Shown: positions 17,798 through 25,991 of the stretch, piece after piece | Numbering within the stretch: position 1 is the first letter of the stretch | How the letters are laid out: the number at the start of each line of letters is the position of its first letter | Source: Larkinella sp. C7 | GTDB taxonomy: Bacteria > Bacteroidota > Bacteroidia > Cytophagales > Spirosomataceae | Direction: 5' to 3' | Length of the DNA: 64,000 nt | Assembly (NCBI RefSeq): GCF_006149005.1 | Contig: NZ_VBSL01000005.1 | Span: 62,338 to 126,337, forward strand | Position numbers and translations under genes: made by a program | The notes under the pieces: model-generated | The model's input: only the letters and a program-made list of their open reading frames with translations | What the model was told of the DNA's origin: nothing | Databases searched by the model: none

Positions 17798-17854
17798 CGT
17801 TTTGGTTTAAATCGAACCCTAAAATCCTTTTAGGCAGAATGTTACTCAAGACGC
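17792..17854 (-). repeat. Leader repeat, copy A
   Basis: A 63-base segment containing the start codon of the TonB-like-domain gene aligns without gaps to 23027-23089, with about 50 of 63 bases identical. Conserved blocks include GCAGA, TACTCA and AATCGAA on the plus strand. It could be a conserved promoter/5'UTR or a duplication scar. Confidence 0.6.
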
Positions 17855-18058
17855 TGTTGAAATTAGATTTTTCGCAATCATGGTTCTACTTTATCAATTG
17901 TGTCAATTACGGATTCGATTATCATCTTCCCATTGCATCCTCCATTTCACGCTCAGCAATCCCGCAAAGATCCCGAATCATTTCCTGATAGCATCTTCCT
18001 AGGGCAATGGCCGGTTCAGTGAACACATCATCCGAATTGGGGCAAGCGGGCGGCCACC

Positions 18059-21000
18059 TTATTGCACCTGAACCAACTGAATGCCCAAAACCGGACGTCC
18101 ATCAGCCGTAATGCCTTGTATCACCACGCGTACCGTCCGGACGACATCCGATAACGGAAACCGGAGCTGGCTGTGCCCCTGACCGTCGGTTTGCATCATG
18201 GGTTTCCAGTATAAGACGTCCCGGTAATCGACGGCGCCAGCAACAGCGCCGGTCGCTGCGTCCGCATCATAGCGGGGCACATAAAATTCGCGCTGCACCG
18301 ACGGATACCCGATAAATTGAATCGGCGTCATGCCCGCCTGGGGTTTGGCTTTGCCCTGCATGGACCGTTTGCTTTTGGAGTAAAAAGCAATCACGCCATT
18401 CCCGCCCCGAACCCCGTAGATACCGGTTGTACCCCCATTTTTCAACAATTCGACCCGTTCCATATCCCCTGAATTGAATTGCATCAAAGCGGTTCCATCA
18501 GGGTCCTGAACGGGAATACCATCGATCAAATACAAGGGCTGCATTCCACTTTTGAAACTATTTACACCCCGGATAAAGACCTTGTAGCTACGCGCTTGTG
18601 AGGCTCCCTCACGGGTAATCGTCACACCTGGCAAGCGTCCCTGAATCATTTCGTACAGATTCGAATAGGTTGGCGATTTATCGTCGAACACCAGAACGGC
18701 ATCAGCCCCGTTGTGCAAACTACGTTGTTGAATGTCCTCGGGCCTCTCCTCATTTTTTCGCGCCCGAACCGTCACTTCTTCCAGCACTTTCGTCGTTTTA
18801 TCCCGGTAAAAATCGGCATTTGCTCCCTGCCGAATGCGGACCGCTTCCAGGTGAGCGCGCAACATTGACCCGTTGGGCGCAGTCGTTAGTTGACTGGATT
18901 CCCATTGTTGGCCGGGCCTTTCCTGAACCAGAAAGGCTTCTTTGGTAGTGATCTTTTTTTTGTAACGATCAGCGAGTTGCGTCATCAACTGAATGGTATC
19001 CGTAAGGGCCAGCCCCGCCAATCGGAACCGCCCCTGTTCGTCGGCGTCGGCTGATTTGACGAACGATTGCTTGGCGGCTGTCGACACCACGGTAATTTGC
19101 GCGCCGGGTATGGGTTGCTTTTTCGCATTCAAAATCCGGCCCCTGAGCGATACTCCGCCCAGCGAGTCTGTTTCCGGCGTGCCACTTACCCGGCGCCAGC
19201 CCTGCGTCAATAGCAGGTCGTCCAGCGCCTGGCGGGTTTCGGCCGAGTGATTCTCAACGTAGCGATTGGGATTTTCGATCCGTCCCCGAAGCTCTCCCGT
19301 TAGCAACAAGTGTGCCTGCAACGTCGCGTCGGCAGTATCATCCGGCACCTGGCCGGCATCGGTAATCGACGCCGACAAAGCACCTGAAGCCGGTAAGCCG
19401 TTATCGTTCAGCGCAATGCTCAGGGTAACCGGTTCGCGGGGCTGATACCGGTTTTTGTTGAAACCCATCCGCACACGAACCGGCGCAATAACCTCAGGCA
19501 CAAAAATCAATCGCTCGGCCTGCGGCCGGGCGGTGGCATCGTACAGGGTGATTTGCGCCAGACCCGGCAACCAGGTCGTCATGGGTAAATTTACCTTCGC
19601 CACCCCATTTTGCAGGAGAATTTTTCGCTGATCGACCACCCGGCCATGCTGCTGAATCAGCATATACGCGGAGTCGCTAACGGCCCGGTTAGAATTCCTG
19701 ATGGTCAACGCCAGATGGGTTGTATCGCTAACGGCATCGGCCGAAAGCAACAAACCGTCCGTTTCGGTTTTGGGCAGAGACACGCGTTGCGGCTGGTGGT
19801 TATATATTACTTCGGCGTAATACGTCCGCTGCGGTTTAGGCTCCATCGACACACTGGTCATGCCCTGTTGATTGGTCTTGAAACGAACGACTTCAACGCC
19901 TGAATCATCCACAATCCGTCCCGCAATGGACAAACCGTGCCCATGGGGCTGAACAATTTTTACGCCCAGACGCGCTGGCAATCCAGCAATCCAGCGCCCC
20001 CCTTCGGGCAAAATCTGAATGTCTAATGGCTGAGAAACCGAATCACTACGGATCGATACCTCGTTCCGAAGCAGATTATAGATCGCCACCGACCGCTCGA
20101 AAGCCGGGCGTCGCTGGGCATCATCTTCATCGGTATAGGCACGCAGGCGATACGTTCCCGTCGTGAGGGTATCCGACAGGCGGAAATTACCCTGGCCTCG
20201 TCCGTCCACGATCCGTACCCACTGGTGCTGCACGAGTTGGCCGGTTGACGTAAGCAGGTCGATCTGCAGGGCCGTTTCGCCACCGGCTCGCTGGTGACTA
20301 GCCGCGTCGAGCAAGTACGTACTCATCCAAAGCCGGTCACCAGTGGCGTAAAAGGGTTTGTCGATGTGCACAAACACACTGGGAGCCAGCAACTTGAATC
20401 GCTCATTGAAGGCCGCCGTGATCCGTCCCAGGGCAGTGTCGGGGGGCAGGAATTTTCCCTGGGTAGCCAACGGGGCGTTTGTCAGGGACACCTTTTCAGT
20501 ACCGTCAGGTTTCCAGTCGGCGGGCAACATTGTCGATAGCCGGTCATTACCCATCGACCCTTTCGCTTCCATCCCTTCCGGCATCGTAATCACCCCATTG
20601 ACGGTCATTTGCATTTGACCGCCCGGTAGTTTCATTTCCGTATAGGCGTAACGGGCATCGGGATAGGGCGAGAAATTCGAAACCGCATTCGTATAGAATA
20701 CGATCAGTTTCATGGGCGAAACTAACCGGCGTTCGGTTGGTAATCGGCCGGGTTGAATCAACGTAGAAACCTGAACGGGAATCAATCGCTTGTAGTCGCC
20801 AACCGCAGCGGCCAGCGTAATGGACCGACGTTCGGGGGGGATCAGCCTGGTGACATCTTCCTGATAAACCTTAAAGCCGGCCTGCTCGAACGTATTATCG
20901 ATCAGGCTGGCCATCAGGTGCCTGATCGACCCCTGGTAAGCCATCAGCCGGTTTCGGCGGAACCGGTTGGCCTGCCGTTCGTTCTCGGGTTTTACTTCTT

Positions 21001-21610
21001 CGAAACGCGCCGTACCCGCCGAAAAAACATTTCCTGACGGCGTGGCATCGAAATGCTGCAATGCATAAATCAGCCGATAGCCCAGTGCCTGATTTTCAAT
21101 GATCAACGGCTCATTAGCCATCGCATACAGATGATCTTTATCCTCTTTAAAATGGAGAACTTCGCTGTTTACCAGCAAACATTGTCCGCCAAAAGGCTCG
21201 CCGAAGAGTAGCTTTTTAAACTGACGCAGGTGCCGCTCCCAGCCCTTCGGATTGCCCCGTACGGTGACGGCATCCAGCATTTGTACACTGGGTTCCAGCC
21301 GAAAACTGGCTTTTTGCGGAGACGCATTATCAAATCGAATTTTTTGTGTGGCGGGCTGATACCCAACGAATGAAGCGGCTATTTCGACCGTACCCAATGG
21401 CACACCGGCCAACGTATAAAAGCCCTTTTCGTCGGTGACTGCACCCCGCGTTGATCCATTCACATAAACGTTGGCAAATGGCATGGGTTTTCCCGTCGTG
21501 GCATCTGTTACATAGCCGGTTAAGACGGCAGTCGTTTGTCCATGAGCCAGCAGTGTCGATCTTAGAAGTAGAACGGCCGTAATCCAGCCGATAAAAAAAG
21601 AGCCACGCAT
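18059..21610 (-). CDS. Barrel-less TonB plug/macroglobulin-like outer-membrane protein
   Basis: A 1183-residue exported protein. After a signal peptide (to about residue 25) comes a CarboxypepD_reg-like domain (about 28-107, LTGYVTDATTGKPMPFANVYV). A macroglobulin MG2-like segment follows at about 410-505 (VFVHIDKPFYATGDRLWMSTY), a second carboxypeptidase-regulatory domain at about 865-935 and a TonB-receptor plug at about 985-1080 (IQGRLPGVTI, YLIDGIPVQDPDG, IYGVRGGNGVI). No transmembrane beta-barrel follows the plug, so it cannot be a transporter alone. Such proteins recur in Bacteroidota and have no settled function. It is co-directional with, and downstream of, the MFS gene. Confidence 0.75.
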   Translation of the reverse strand: MRGSFFIGWITAVLLLRSTLLAHGQTTAVLTGYVTDATTGKPMPFANVYVNGSTRGAVTDEKGFYTLAGVPLGTVEIAASFVGYQPATQKIRFDNASPQKASFRLEPSVQMLDAVTVRGNPKGWERHLRQFKKLLFGEPFGGQCLLVNSEVLHFKEDKDHLYAMANEPLIIENQALGYRLIYALQHFDATPSGNVFSAGTARFEEVKPENERQANRFRRNRLMAYQGSIRHLMASLIDNTFEQAGFKVYQEDVTRLIPPERRSITLAAAVGDYKRLIPVQVSTLIQPGRLPTERRLVSPMKLIVFYTNAVSNFSPYPDARYAYTEMKLPGGQMQMTVNGVITMPEGMEAKGSMGNDRLSTMLPADWKPDGTEKVSLTNAPLATQGKFLPPDTALGRITAAFNERFKLLAPSVFVHIDKPFYATGDRLWMSTYLLDAASHQRAGGETALQIDLLTSTGQLVQHQWVRIVDGRGQGNFRLSDTLTTGTYRLRAYTDEDDAQRRPAFERSVAIYNLLRNEVSIRSDSVSQPLDIQILPEGGRWIAGLPARLGVKIVQPHGHGLSIAGRIVDDSGVEVVRFKTNQQGMTSVSMEPKPQRTYYAEVIYNHQPQRVSLPKTETDGLLLSADAVSDTTHLALTIRNSNRAVSDSAYMLIQQHGRVVDQRKILLQNGVAKVNLPMTTWLPGLAQITLYDATARPQAERLIFVPEVIAPVRVRMGFNKNRYQPREPVTLSIALNDNGLPASGALSASITDAGQVPDDTADATLQAHLLLTGELRGRIENPNRYVENHSAETRQALDDLLLTQGWRRVSGTPETDSLGGVSLRGRILNAKKQPIPGAQITVVSTAAKQSFVKSADADEQGRFRLAGLALTDTIQLMTQLADRYKKKITTKEAFLVQERPGQQWESSQLTTAPNGSMLRAHLEAVRIRQGANADFYRDKTTKVLEEVTVRARKNEERPEDIQQRSLHNGADAVLVFDDKSPTYSNLYEMIQGRLPGVTITREGASQARSYKVFIRGVNSFKSGMQPLYLIDGIPVQDPDGTALMQFNSGDMERVELLKNGGTTGIYGVRGGNGVIAFYSKSKRSMQGKAKPQAGMTPIQFIGYPSVQREFYVPRYDADAATGAVAGAVDYRDVLYWKPMMQTDGQGHSQLRFPLSDVVRTVRVVIQGITADGRPVLGIQLVQVQ

Positions 21611-21800
21611 AATTCTTAAATCACCCTGTCTAAAAAGAATTTCACTTTATAATTTTGAGGTTTGTTGATTGATTATTAGACAATTAAACACCAGCATCCT
21701 CGGGTACGCAATCTGCTCAATCCGTTCAATACTGGCCTCATTACCTTTAAGGCTTACTGGTTTGTCCTGAAAACATTGAGCAAAAAGCCCGTAAGTGCAG

Positions 21801-23003
21801 TTATCCCTTTGAAGCCGCTTTTCTTTTCATACCATAACTCACGGCCACCAACAACAACAGCACGGCCAGGCAGCCCAGAGCAATACGCAACGAAGCATGT
21901 TGCGCGATAAAACCCAATAAAGCCGGACCGGCCAGCATTCCGGTATAGCCCATGGTTGTGATGGCCGGTAAGCTCACGGTCGGCGAAATACCCGGCAGCC
22001 TTCCCGCCTGACTGAAAAACACGGGCACAATATTGGCGGCTCCCAGGCCTAACAGAACGAAGCCGATTAGCGCCCCCAGGACCCAGGGACTCAGGACGGC
22101 GATGCCCAGACCCACAGCCCCGAGCAAGCTGCCTCCCACCACAACCGTTTTTTCGTTCAAACGGGCCACCAGTTTATCCCCCACTAACCGCATCGTCGCC
22201 ATGGCAATCGAAAAGGCCGAATAGCCGACACCCGCAAATTCCGCTTCGATTCCTTTGTCATCCCTCAGAAAGATGGCACTCCAATCCAGAACGGCCCCTT
22301 CGGCCAGAAAAATAGCGAAGCACATCAGTCCCAGAAAGATAACCCTGCCGTCCAACCAACTAAACCGCCGGTTAACCGCCGTCGGTTTCTCATCGGTTGC
22401 CGAAAAGTGGGCGATCGCCTGTTGCTCTACCGCTAAAGGAAACAAGGATTGGAATTGAGTCAGCGTGATCAGGATCATCAAGGTGGCAATGCTGATGGCG
22501 GCATAAACGGGGTTGAGTCCCAGTTTGATCAAAAAGCCCAAACCGAGGGAACCCAGCAGTCCACCCACGCTAAAAAGGCCGTGTAGGGACGACATGATGG
22601 GCCTTCCGTAGAGGTTTTGCACCTGAACACCGTGTGCATTCATCGCAACGTCAATGGTGCCAATGCTGGCACCGAATATAAATAGCATTAGGGCCATCGC
22701 CGATGTGGAGGGAAGGATGACCAGCAGCGGTAGGGCCAGTGCCATAACCAGCGCAGAACCAGCTATGACGATGCGGCTGCCAAAACGTCCCACCAGCCAG
22801 CCGGAGATGGGCATCATCAGCATAGACCCCCCACCCAGCATCAATAGTAAAAAGCCCAGCTTGGCGTCATTCAAGGCTAAGCGATCTTTGGCAAAGGGAA
22901 CCATCGGAGCCCAACTGGACATGCCCAAACCGCAAACCAGAAAAATCAATTGAGTGGCCAGACGGGCTTTCAACACCTGCCCAGATGGTAGGGCTACATT
23001 CAT
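21801..23003 (-). CDS. MFS transporter
   Basis: A 400-residue polytopic inner-membrane protein with about 12 hydrophobic segments. The loop motif GWLVGRFGSRIVIAGSALVM after TM2 is the MFS signature A, and NAHGVQVQNLYGRPIMSSLHG resembles the YbjJ/FucP-like subgroup of sugar or drug exporters. The substrate is not predictable. A short frame MKSLSSFVIP precedes it and overlaps its ATG. That frame lies within the leader repeat shared with the gene at 17797. No sugar-catabolic genes are adjacent. Confidence 0.82.
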   Translation of the reverse strand: MNVALPSGQVLKARLATQLIFLVCGLGMSSWAPMVPFAKDRLALNDAKLGFLLLMLGGGSMLMMPISGWLVGRFGSRIVIAGSALVMALALPLLVILPSTSAMALMLFIFGASIGTIDVAMNAHGVQVQNLYGRPIMSSLHGLFSVGGLLGSLGLGFLIKLGLNPVYAAISIATLMILITLTQFQSLFPLAVEQQAIAHFSATDEKPTAVNRRFSWLDGRVIFLGLMCFAIFLAEGAVLDWSAIFLRDDKGIEAEFAGVGYSAFSIAMATMRLVGDKLVARLNEKTVVVGGSLLGAVGLGIAVLSPWVLGALIGFVLLGLGAANIVPVFFSQAGRLPGISPTVSLPAITTMGYTGMLAGPALLGFIAQHASLRIALGCLAVLLLLVAVSYGMKRKAASKG

Positions 23004-23026
23004 GGAATAACGAAGGAAGATAAGGA

Positions 23027-23089
23027 CTTCATCGGTTAGTGTTCAATCGAATTCTAAAGTCATTTTGGGCAGATTTTTACTCAGGACGC
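23027..23089 (-). repeat. Leader repeat, copy B
   Basis: This is the second copy of the 63-base element at 17792. At the position equivalent to the start codon of copy A there is also an ATGAAG, but here it opens only a 10-codon frame that ends in the ATGA overlap with the MFS start. Confidence 0.6.
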
Positions 23090-23121
23090 GGATGGAAGGC
23101 TGGCCCTAAGGAAAATACAGC

Positions 23122-23165
23122 AAAAAAACCGCTCCAGAAATGTTGACCATTTTCGAAGCGGTTTC
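23122..23165 (-). terminator. Intrinsic terminator after 23189 lipoprotein gene
   Basis: On the minus strand GTGAAACCGCTTCGAAAA pairs imperfectly with a second arm ending GGAGCGGTTTTTTT, 24 bases after the lipoprotein stop codon. Confidence 0.75.
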
Positions 23166-23188
23166 ACTACCAATACCGTTGCCCCTTT

Positions 23189-23545
23189 TTATCGGGACGT
23201 ATCAGTGCATTTATACTGTTGCCAGTGGATTGCCGTCGTAATCCGCAAACTGCTGTTATTTTCAAAGGGTTCGATCAGGTTCCCTTTGTAATAACAACCG
23301 TCTTCTCCACTCATGATATCACCCGGCGCAATCACCAGCGGTGTACCCGTAGCGGGAGTGGCATTGCCAGTGGATTTAACAATTTCAGCAAATAAAGTAA
23401 AGCCGTTCGGACATCCTTCGATCAGCGAACTTACCCCCAGGCAATTATCCGGCCGGTGATCAGGTCGGGAACAGCTTCCAAACAAACCAGTCAAAAATAC
23501 AACACTGAGGCTGGCACTGGCGACACGCGTAAAGGTTTTTTTCAT
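23189..23545 (-). CDS. Small lipoprotein, unknown function
   Basis: A 118-residue protein whose N-terminus has a type II signal peptide with lipobox LFGSCS near residue 25. The mature part contains four further cysteines (DNCLG, EGCPNG, DGCYYKG, YKCTD), suggesting one or two disulfides after export. I recognise no family. The mature N-terminus SRPDHRPDNC is loosely like the small lipoproteins at 16216 and 24588, which share a charged linker after the lipobox. It is monocistronic with its own terminator. Confidence 0.6.
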   Translation of the reverse strand: MKKTFTRVASASLSVVFLTGLFGSCSRPDHRPDNCLGVSSLIEGCPNGFTLFAEIVKSTGNATPATGTPLVIAPGDIMSGEDGCYYKGNLIEPFENNSSLRITTAIHWQQYKCTDTSR

Positions 23546-23802
23546 CTGTAAAGAAGGGGAGTTTAGTGGTGTAATTAAAAACGGGGATGAGCCACTAAAG
23601 TACTTATTTTTATATATAAATTACTAAATACAGTAACTTAGCTCGTATCAAATAAAATGGATAAGCCCACTAAATCGGTTTCCTTCCTTTCCACCTCAAC
23701 GAATCTGCCCTCCTCACTGAAAATCTTTCCCGCATTATGAGTAACTTAAGGCTGGAATTAAAACCGCTTCGGTTATTCCTGTAACCCTTTTCGGCTGTTC
23801 CT

Positions 23803-24519
23803 ATGTTGTATCGTTTTCTCCTCCTGATTGGTTTGCTGGGCACGCTGCCGGTTCGTGGCCATAGCCAGTGTGTCGTTACGCAGGATGCGCAAAAGCGGGT
23901 AATCACCACCTGTCGCTATTATGATTCCAAAGGCGGATTGCTCATGAACCGGCCGGATCGCAGTCAGAGCATAACGCAGGTGACCTACCTGGGCAGTGAG
24001 TATTTGACCTTTCCCGTCTGGCAACCCGGTACGCTGGAAACCGGTGATTCGAAAAAGCCCATCCCCTGCCTGATCGCCTTTAACATCGCCACCAACGTCG
24101 TCAAGTGCCGGTTTGAGGGCGATGAGCAGGAATACGAGGTTCAGCCGGATGCGTTTACGGTCAATGACATGAAGTTTATCAGTCAGGTCAGCCAGAAGGG
24201 CGGCCAGACCAGCCGGGCCTACTACAAGGTTTTGTACGCGGGTAAAACCCGGGTGCTGAAACAGCTTCGCTGCAACCTGATTGTGCCGAAAAGAGAAGCG
24301 TATACCCTCGATGATCCGTTCGACGGGACGTTCCGGCGCCAGAAAACCTATTTTATTCAACGAAATAACGACAGACCCCGGACGGTGAGTTTGTCCCGCA
24401 AATCCGTCCTGAGCGTGCTGGATGATCCGACCAGCCGGCTCAATCAGTACCTCACCCAACGGAAACTGGATGTCTTACAACTCGTCAATGCGGTCGCGTA
24501 TTATGACGGATTTCAGTGA
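23803..24519 (+). CDS. Secreted paralogue lacking the TonB-like domain
   Basis: A 238-residue exported protein with a signal peptide to about residue 21 (GHSQC). Over its whole mature length it is clearly paralogous to the N-terminal 225 residues of the protein at 16661: CVVTQDAQKRVITTC, YLGSEYLTFPVWQ, CLIAFNIATNVVKCRFEGD and KSVLSVLDD all have direct counterparts. It stops just where the paralogue enters its TonB-like domain, and the DNA after the stop does not encode the missing domain in any frame that I could follow. It may be a natural short form, or the long form may have gained the domain. Confidence 0.62.
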   Translation: MLYRFLLLIGLLGTLPVRGHSQCVVTQDAQKRVITTCRYYDSKGGLLMNRPDRSQSITQVTYLGSEYLTFPVWQPGTLETGDSKKPIPCLIAFNIATNVVKCRFEGDEQEYEVQPDAFTVNDMKFISQVSQKGGQTSRAYYKVLYAGKTRVLKQLRCNLIVPKREAYTLDDPFDGTFRRQKTYFIQRNNDRPRTVSLSRKSVLSVLDDPTSRLNQYLTQRKLDVLQLVNAVAYYDGFQ

Positions 24520-24587
24520 GGAATACATAACGATACATGCGATGTCAACCCTGAGTTTTCCCGGCCTTTCTCAATTATCTATCAACA

Positions 24588-25040
24588 ATGAAACCACTTT
24601 TTTTCTTTCTGCTGATCGGTTTTCTGGCTTGCAAGCATGATGTCGATTGCGAAACAATGGAGGATGAAACAACCGGGATTATTACCGCCGTTTTGTCTGA
24701 CCGTGTTGCCTATGATCAGAAAATTGGCGATTTAGGCAGATTTGGCCTGCGGATTTCAACAGCGGAGGAATTCCAGCGGGTATTTGACCATTGCTGCGCC
24801 GGGCGTCTGGAAACCATCGATTTTTCCAAAAACGACGTCCTCGGCCTTTCGACCGTCAACCGGGGGTGCAAAAGCACTTATCAGTTGGATGTGCAACGTG
24901 ACGATGCCACCAAACGTGTCATCTACACGGTGACCGAGCGGTATTGCAGACGCTGCTCTCCCTCAGATGGACGCGGGAACTACGTGGTGATTCCGAAAGT
25001 GCCGGAAGGATATGAAGTGAAGTTTGTGCGGAAAAATTGA
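24588..25040 (+). CDS. Cysteine-rich lipoprotein, unknown function
   Basis: A 150-residue lipoprotein with the lipobox GFLAC at residues 11-15. The mature region holds paired cysteines (DHCCAG, NRGCKS, RYCRRCSP) suited to disulfides. It starts 68 bases after the secreted paralogue at 23803 on the same strand and may be co-transcribed. No family is recognised. The C-terminal half is beta-rich and ends YVVIPKVPEGYEVKFVRK. Confidence 0.6.
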   Translation: MKPLFFFLLIGFLACKHDVDCETMEDETTGIITAVLSDRVAYDQKIGDLGRFGLRISTAEEFQRVFDHCCAGRLETIDFSKNDVLGLSTVNRGCKSTYQLDVQRDDATKRVIYTVTERYCRRCSPSDGRGNYVVIPKVPEGYEVKFVRKN

Positions 25041-25042
25041 TT

Positions 25043-25363
25043 TCACTCCGCTCCTTCAAACAACTCTACATTGTTCACCGCCCACTCGCCCGCAATCATG
25101 GGCATGCCCCGCAGAACGCCCCGGTTATTCGTACAAATCAAATAGAGATCGCCGGATTGGAAGATGGCCACGATCGTTTCGCCGGAGGTCTCGGACGGTT
25201 TGCCCACGGTTTCCGTAATCCGCATCCCATTATCATCGAACGTGATAGAATAAATGCGTAAATCAGTGGTTTCGTAGCGGTGTTTCAGCATGGCCTTCCG
25301 CAAAATGCCGTGGACCTTTTCTGCTTCTTCGGTATTTTTGGTAGCGGGAACAAAAAACTTCAT
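25043..25363 (-). CDS. Conserved small cytoplasmic protein, unknown function
   Basis: A 106-residue protein starting MKFFVPATKNTEEAEKVHGILR. The longer frame from 25384 adds seven residues with no clear support. There is no signal peptide or membrane segment. The mix of charged helix (AEKVHGILRKAM) and beta strands (LRIYSITFDD, ETIVAIFQSGDLYLICT) suggests a compact alpha/beta fold. I recall similar short MKFF-type hypothetical proteins in other bacteria but no function. It converges on the lipoprotein at 24588 with a two-base gap and follows the GNAT gene on the same strand. Confidence 0.6.
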   Translation of the reverse strand: MKFFVPATKNTEEAEKVHGILRKAMLKHRYETTDLRIYSITFDDNGMRITETVGKPSETSGETIVAIFQSGDLYLICTNNRGVLRGMPMIAGEWAVNNVELFEGAE

Positions 25364-25405
25364 TGTGTATTGTTTAGAGTGCATGGTATACGGTTTTCCG
25401 TAACC

Positions 25406-25951
25406 CTATTTCTTCCACATCAGCGTACTGCGTTCCTGGTCGACAAAACCGGCGGATTCGTACAACAGTTTAGCGCGGGTATTGTACTTTTCAGTTTGTA
25501 AAAGGATGACCGACACACCGAGTTCGTCGGCGGCTTTTTGCAGATTTTGTAAAACCTGTCGCCCCTTCCCTCCGCCCCGGTGTCTCTCTTCAATGAACAG
25601 TTCGTCGATCAGGGCGGTTTTGCCACCAAACTCGTAAGCAAAACCGTAGGTCAGGGCCGCGTAGCCCACCGGTTTATTCTCCAACTCAACCAACCACAGC
25701 GAGCCCAGCGACGGATTTTCCAGGACTTGCCGAATGAGCGTCTGGCGGAGTGGCCGGTCGAACGGGTAGTTGAAATGTCGGCAAAACGTTTCCATCATCC
25801 ACAGAACGGCATCGGCGTCGGCGGGTGTTCGGGCAAGTCGGATTAGGTCCGGAATGGGTGCGTGGGTTTCCAAGGGAGTTGATAACTTCGGTAAAATACG
25901 GTAAAGTTTAAAAAATACTTCATTTTTTTCTTGACTCTCCCCTTGCGTCAT
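25406..25951 (-). CDS. GNAT family N-acetyltransferase
   Basis: A 181-residue protein with a full GNAT fold. Beta4 carries ENKPVGYAALTYGF, the acetyl-CoA pyrophosphate loop (motif A) reads ELFIEERHRGGGKGRQVL with the R/Q-x-x-G-x-G/A pattern RGGGKG, and the C-terminal NTRAKLLYESAGFVDQERS is motif B. The arrangement resembles the YjaB/aminoglycoside-type enzymes, but the substrate is unknown. The first 35 residues before DLIRLARTPADAD lie outside the domain, and the true start is uncertain. It is divergent from the TipA-type regulator, with a 40-base gap, which makes regulation by that protein plausible. Confidence 0.78.
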   Translation of the reverse strand: MTQGESQEKNEVFFKLYRILPKLSTPLETHAPIPDLIRLARTPADADAVLWMMETFCRHFNYPFDRPLRQTLIRQVLENPSLGSLWLVELENKPVGYAALTYGFAYEFGGKTALIDELFIEERHRGGGKGRQVLQNLQKAADELGVSVILLQTEKYNTRAKLLYESAGFVDQERSTLMWKK

Positions 25952-25991
25952 AGCCTACCTTTACACCGTCAACATCGGCAACGTCCTGAAA

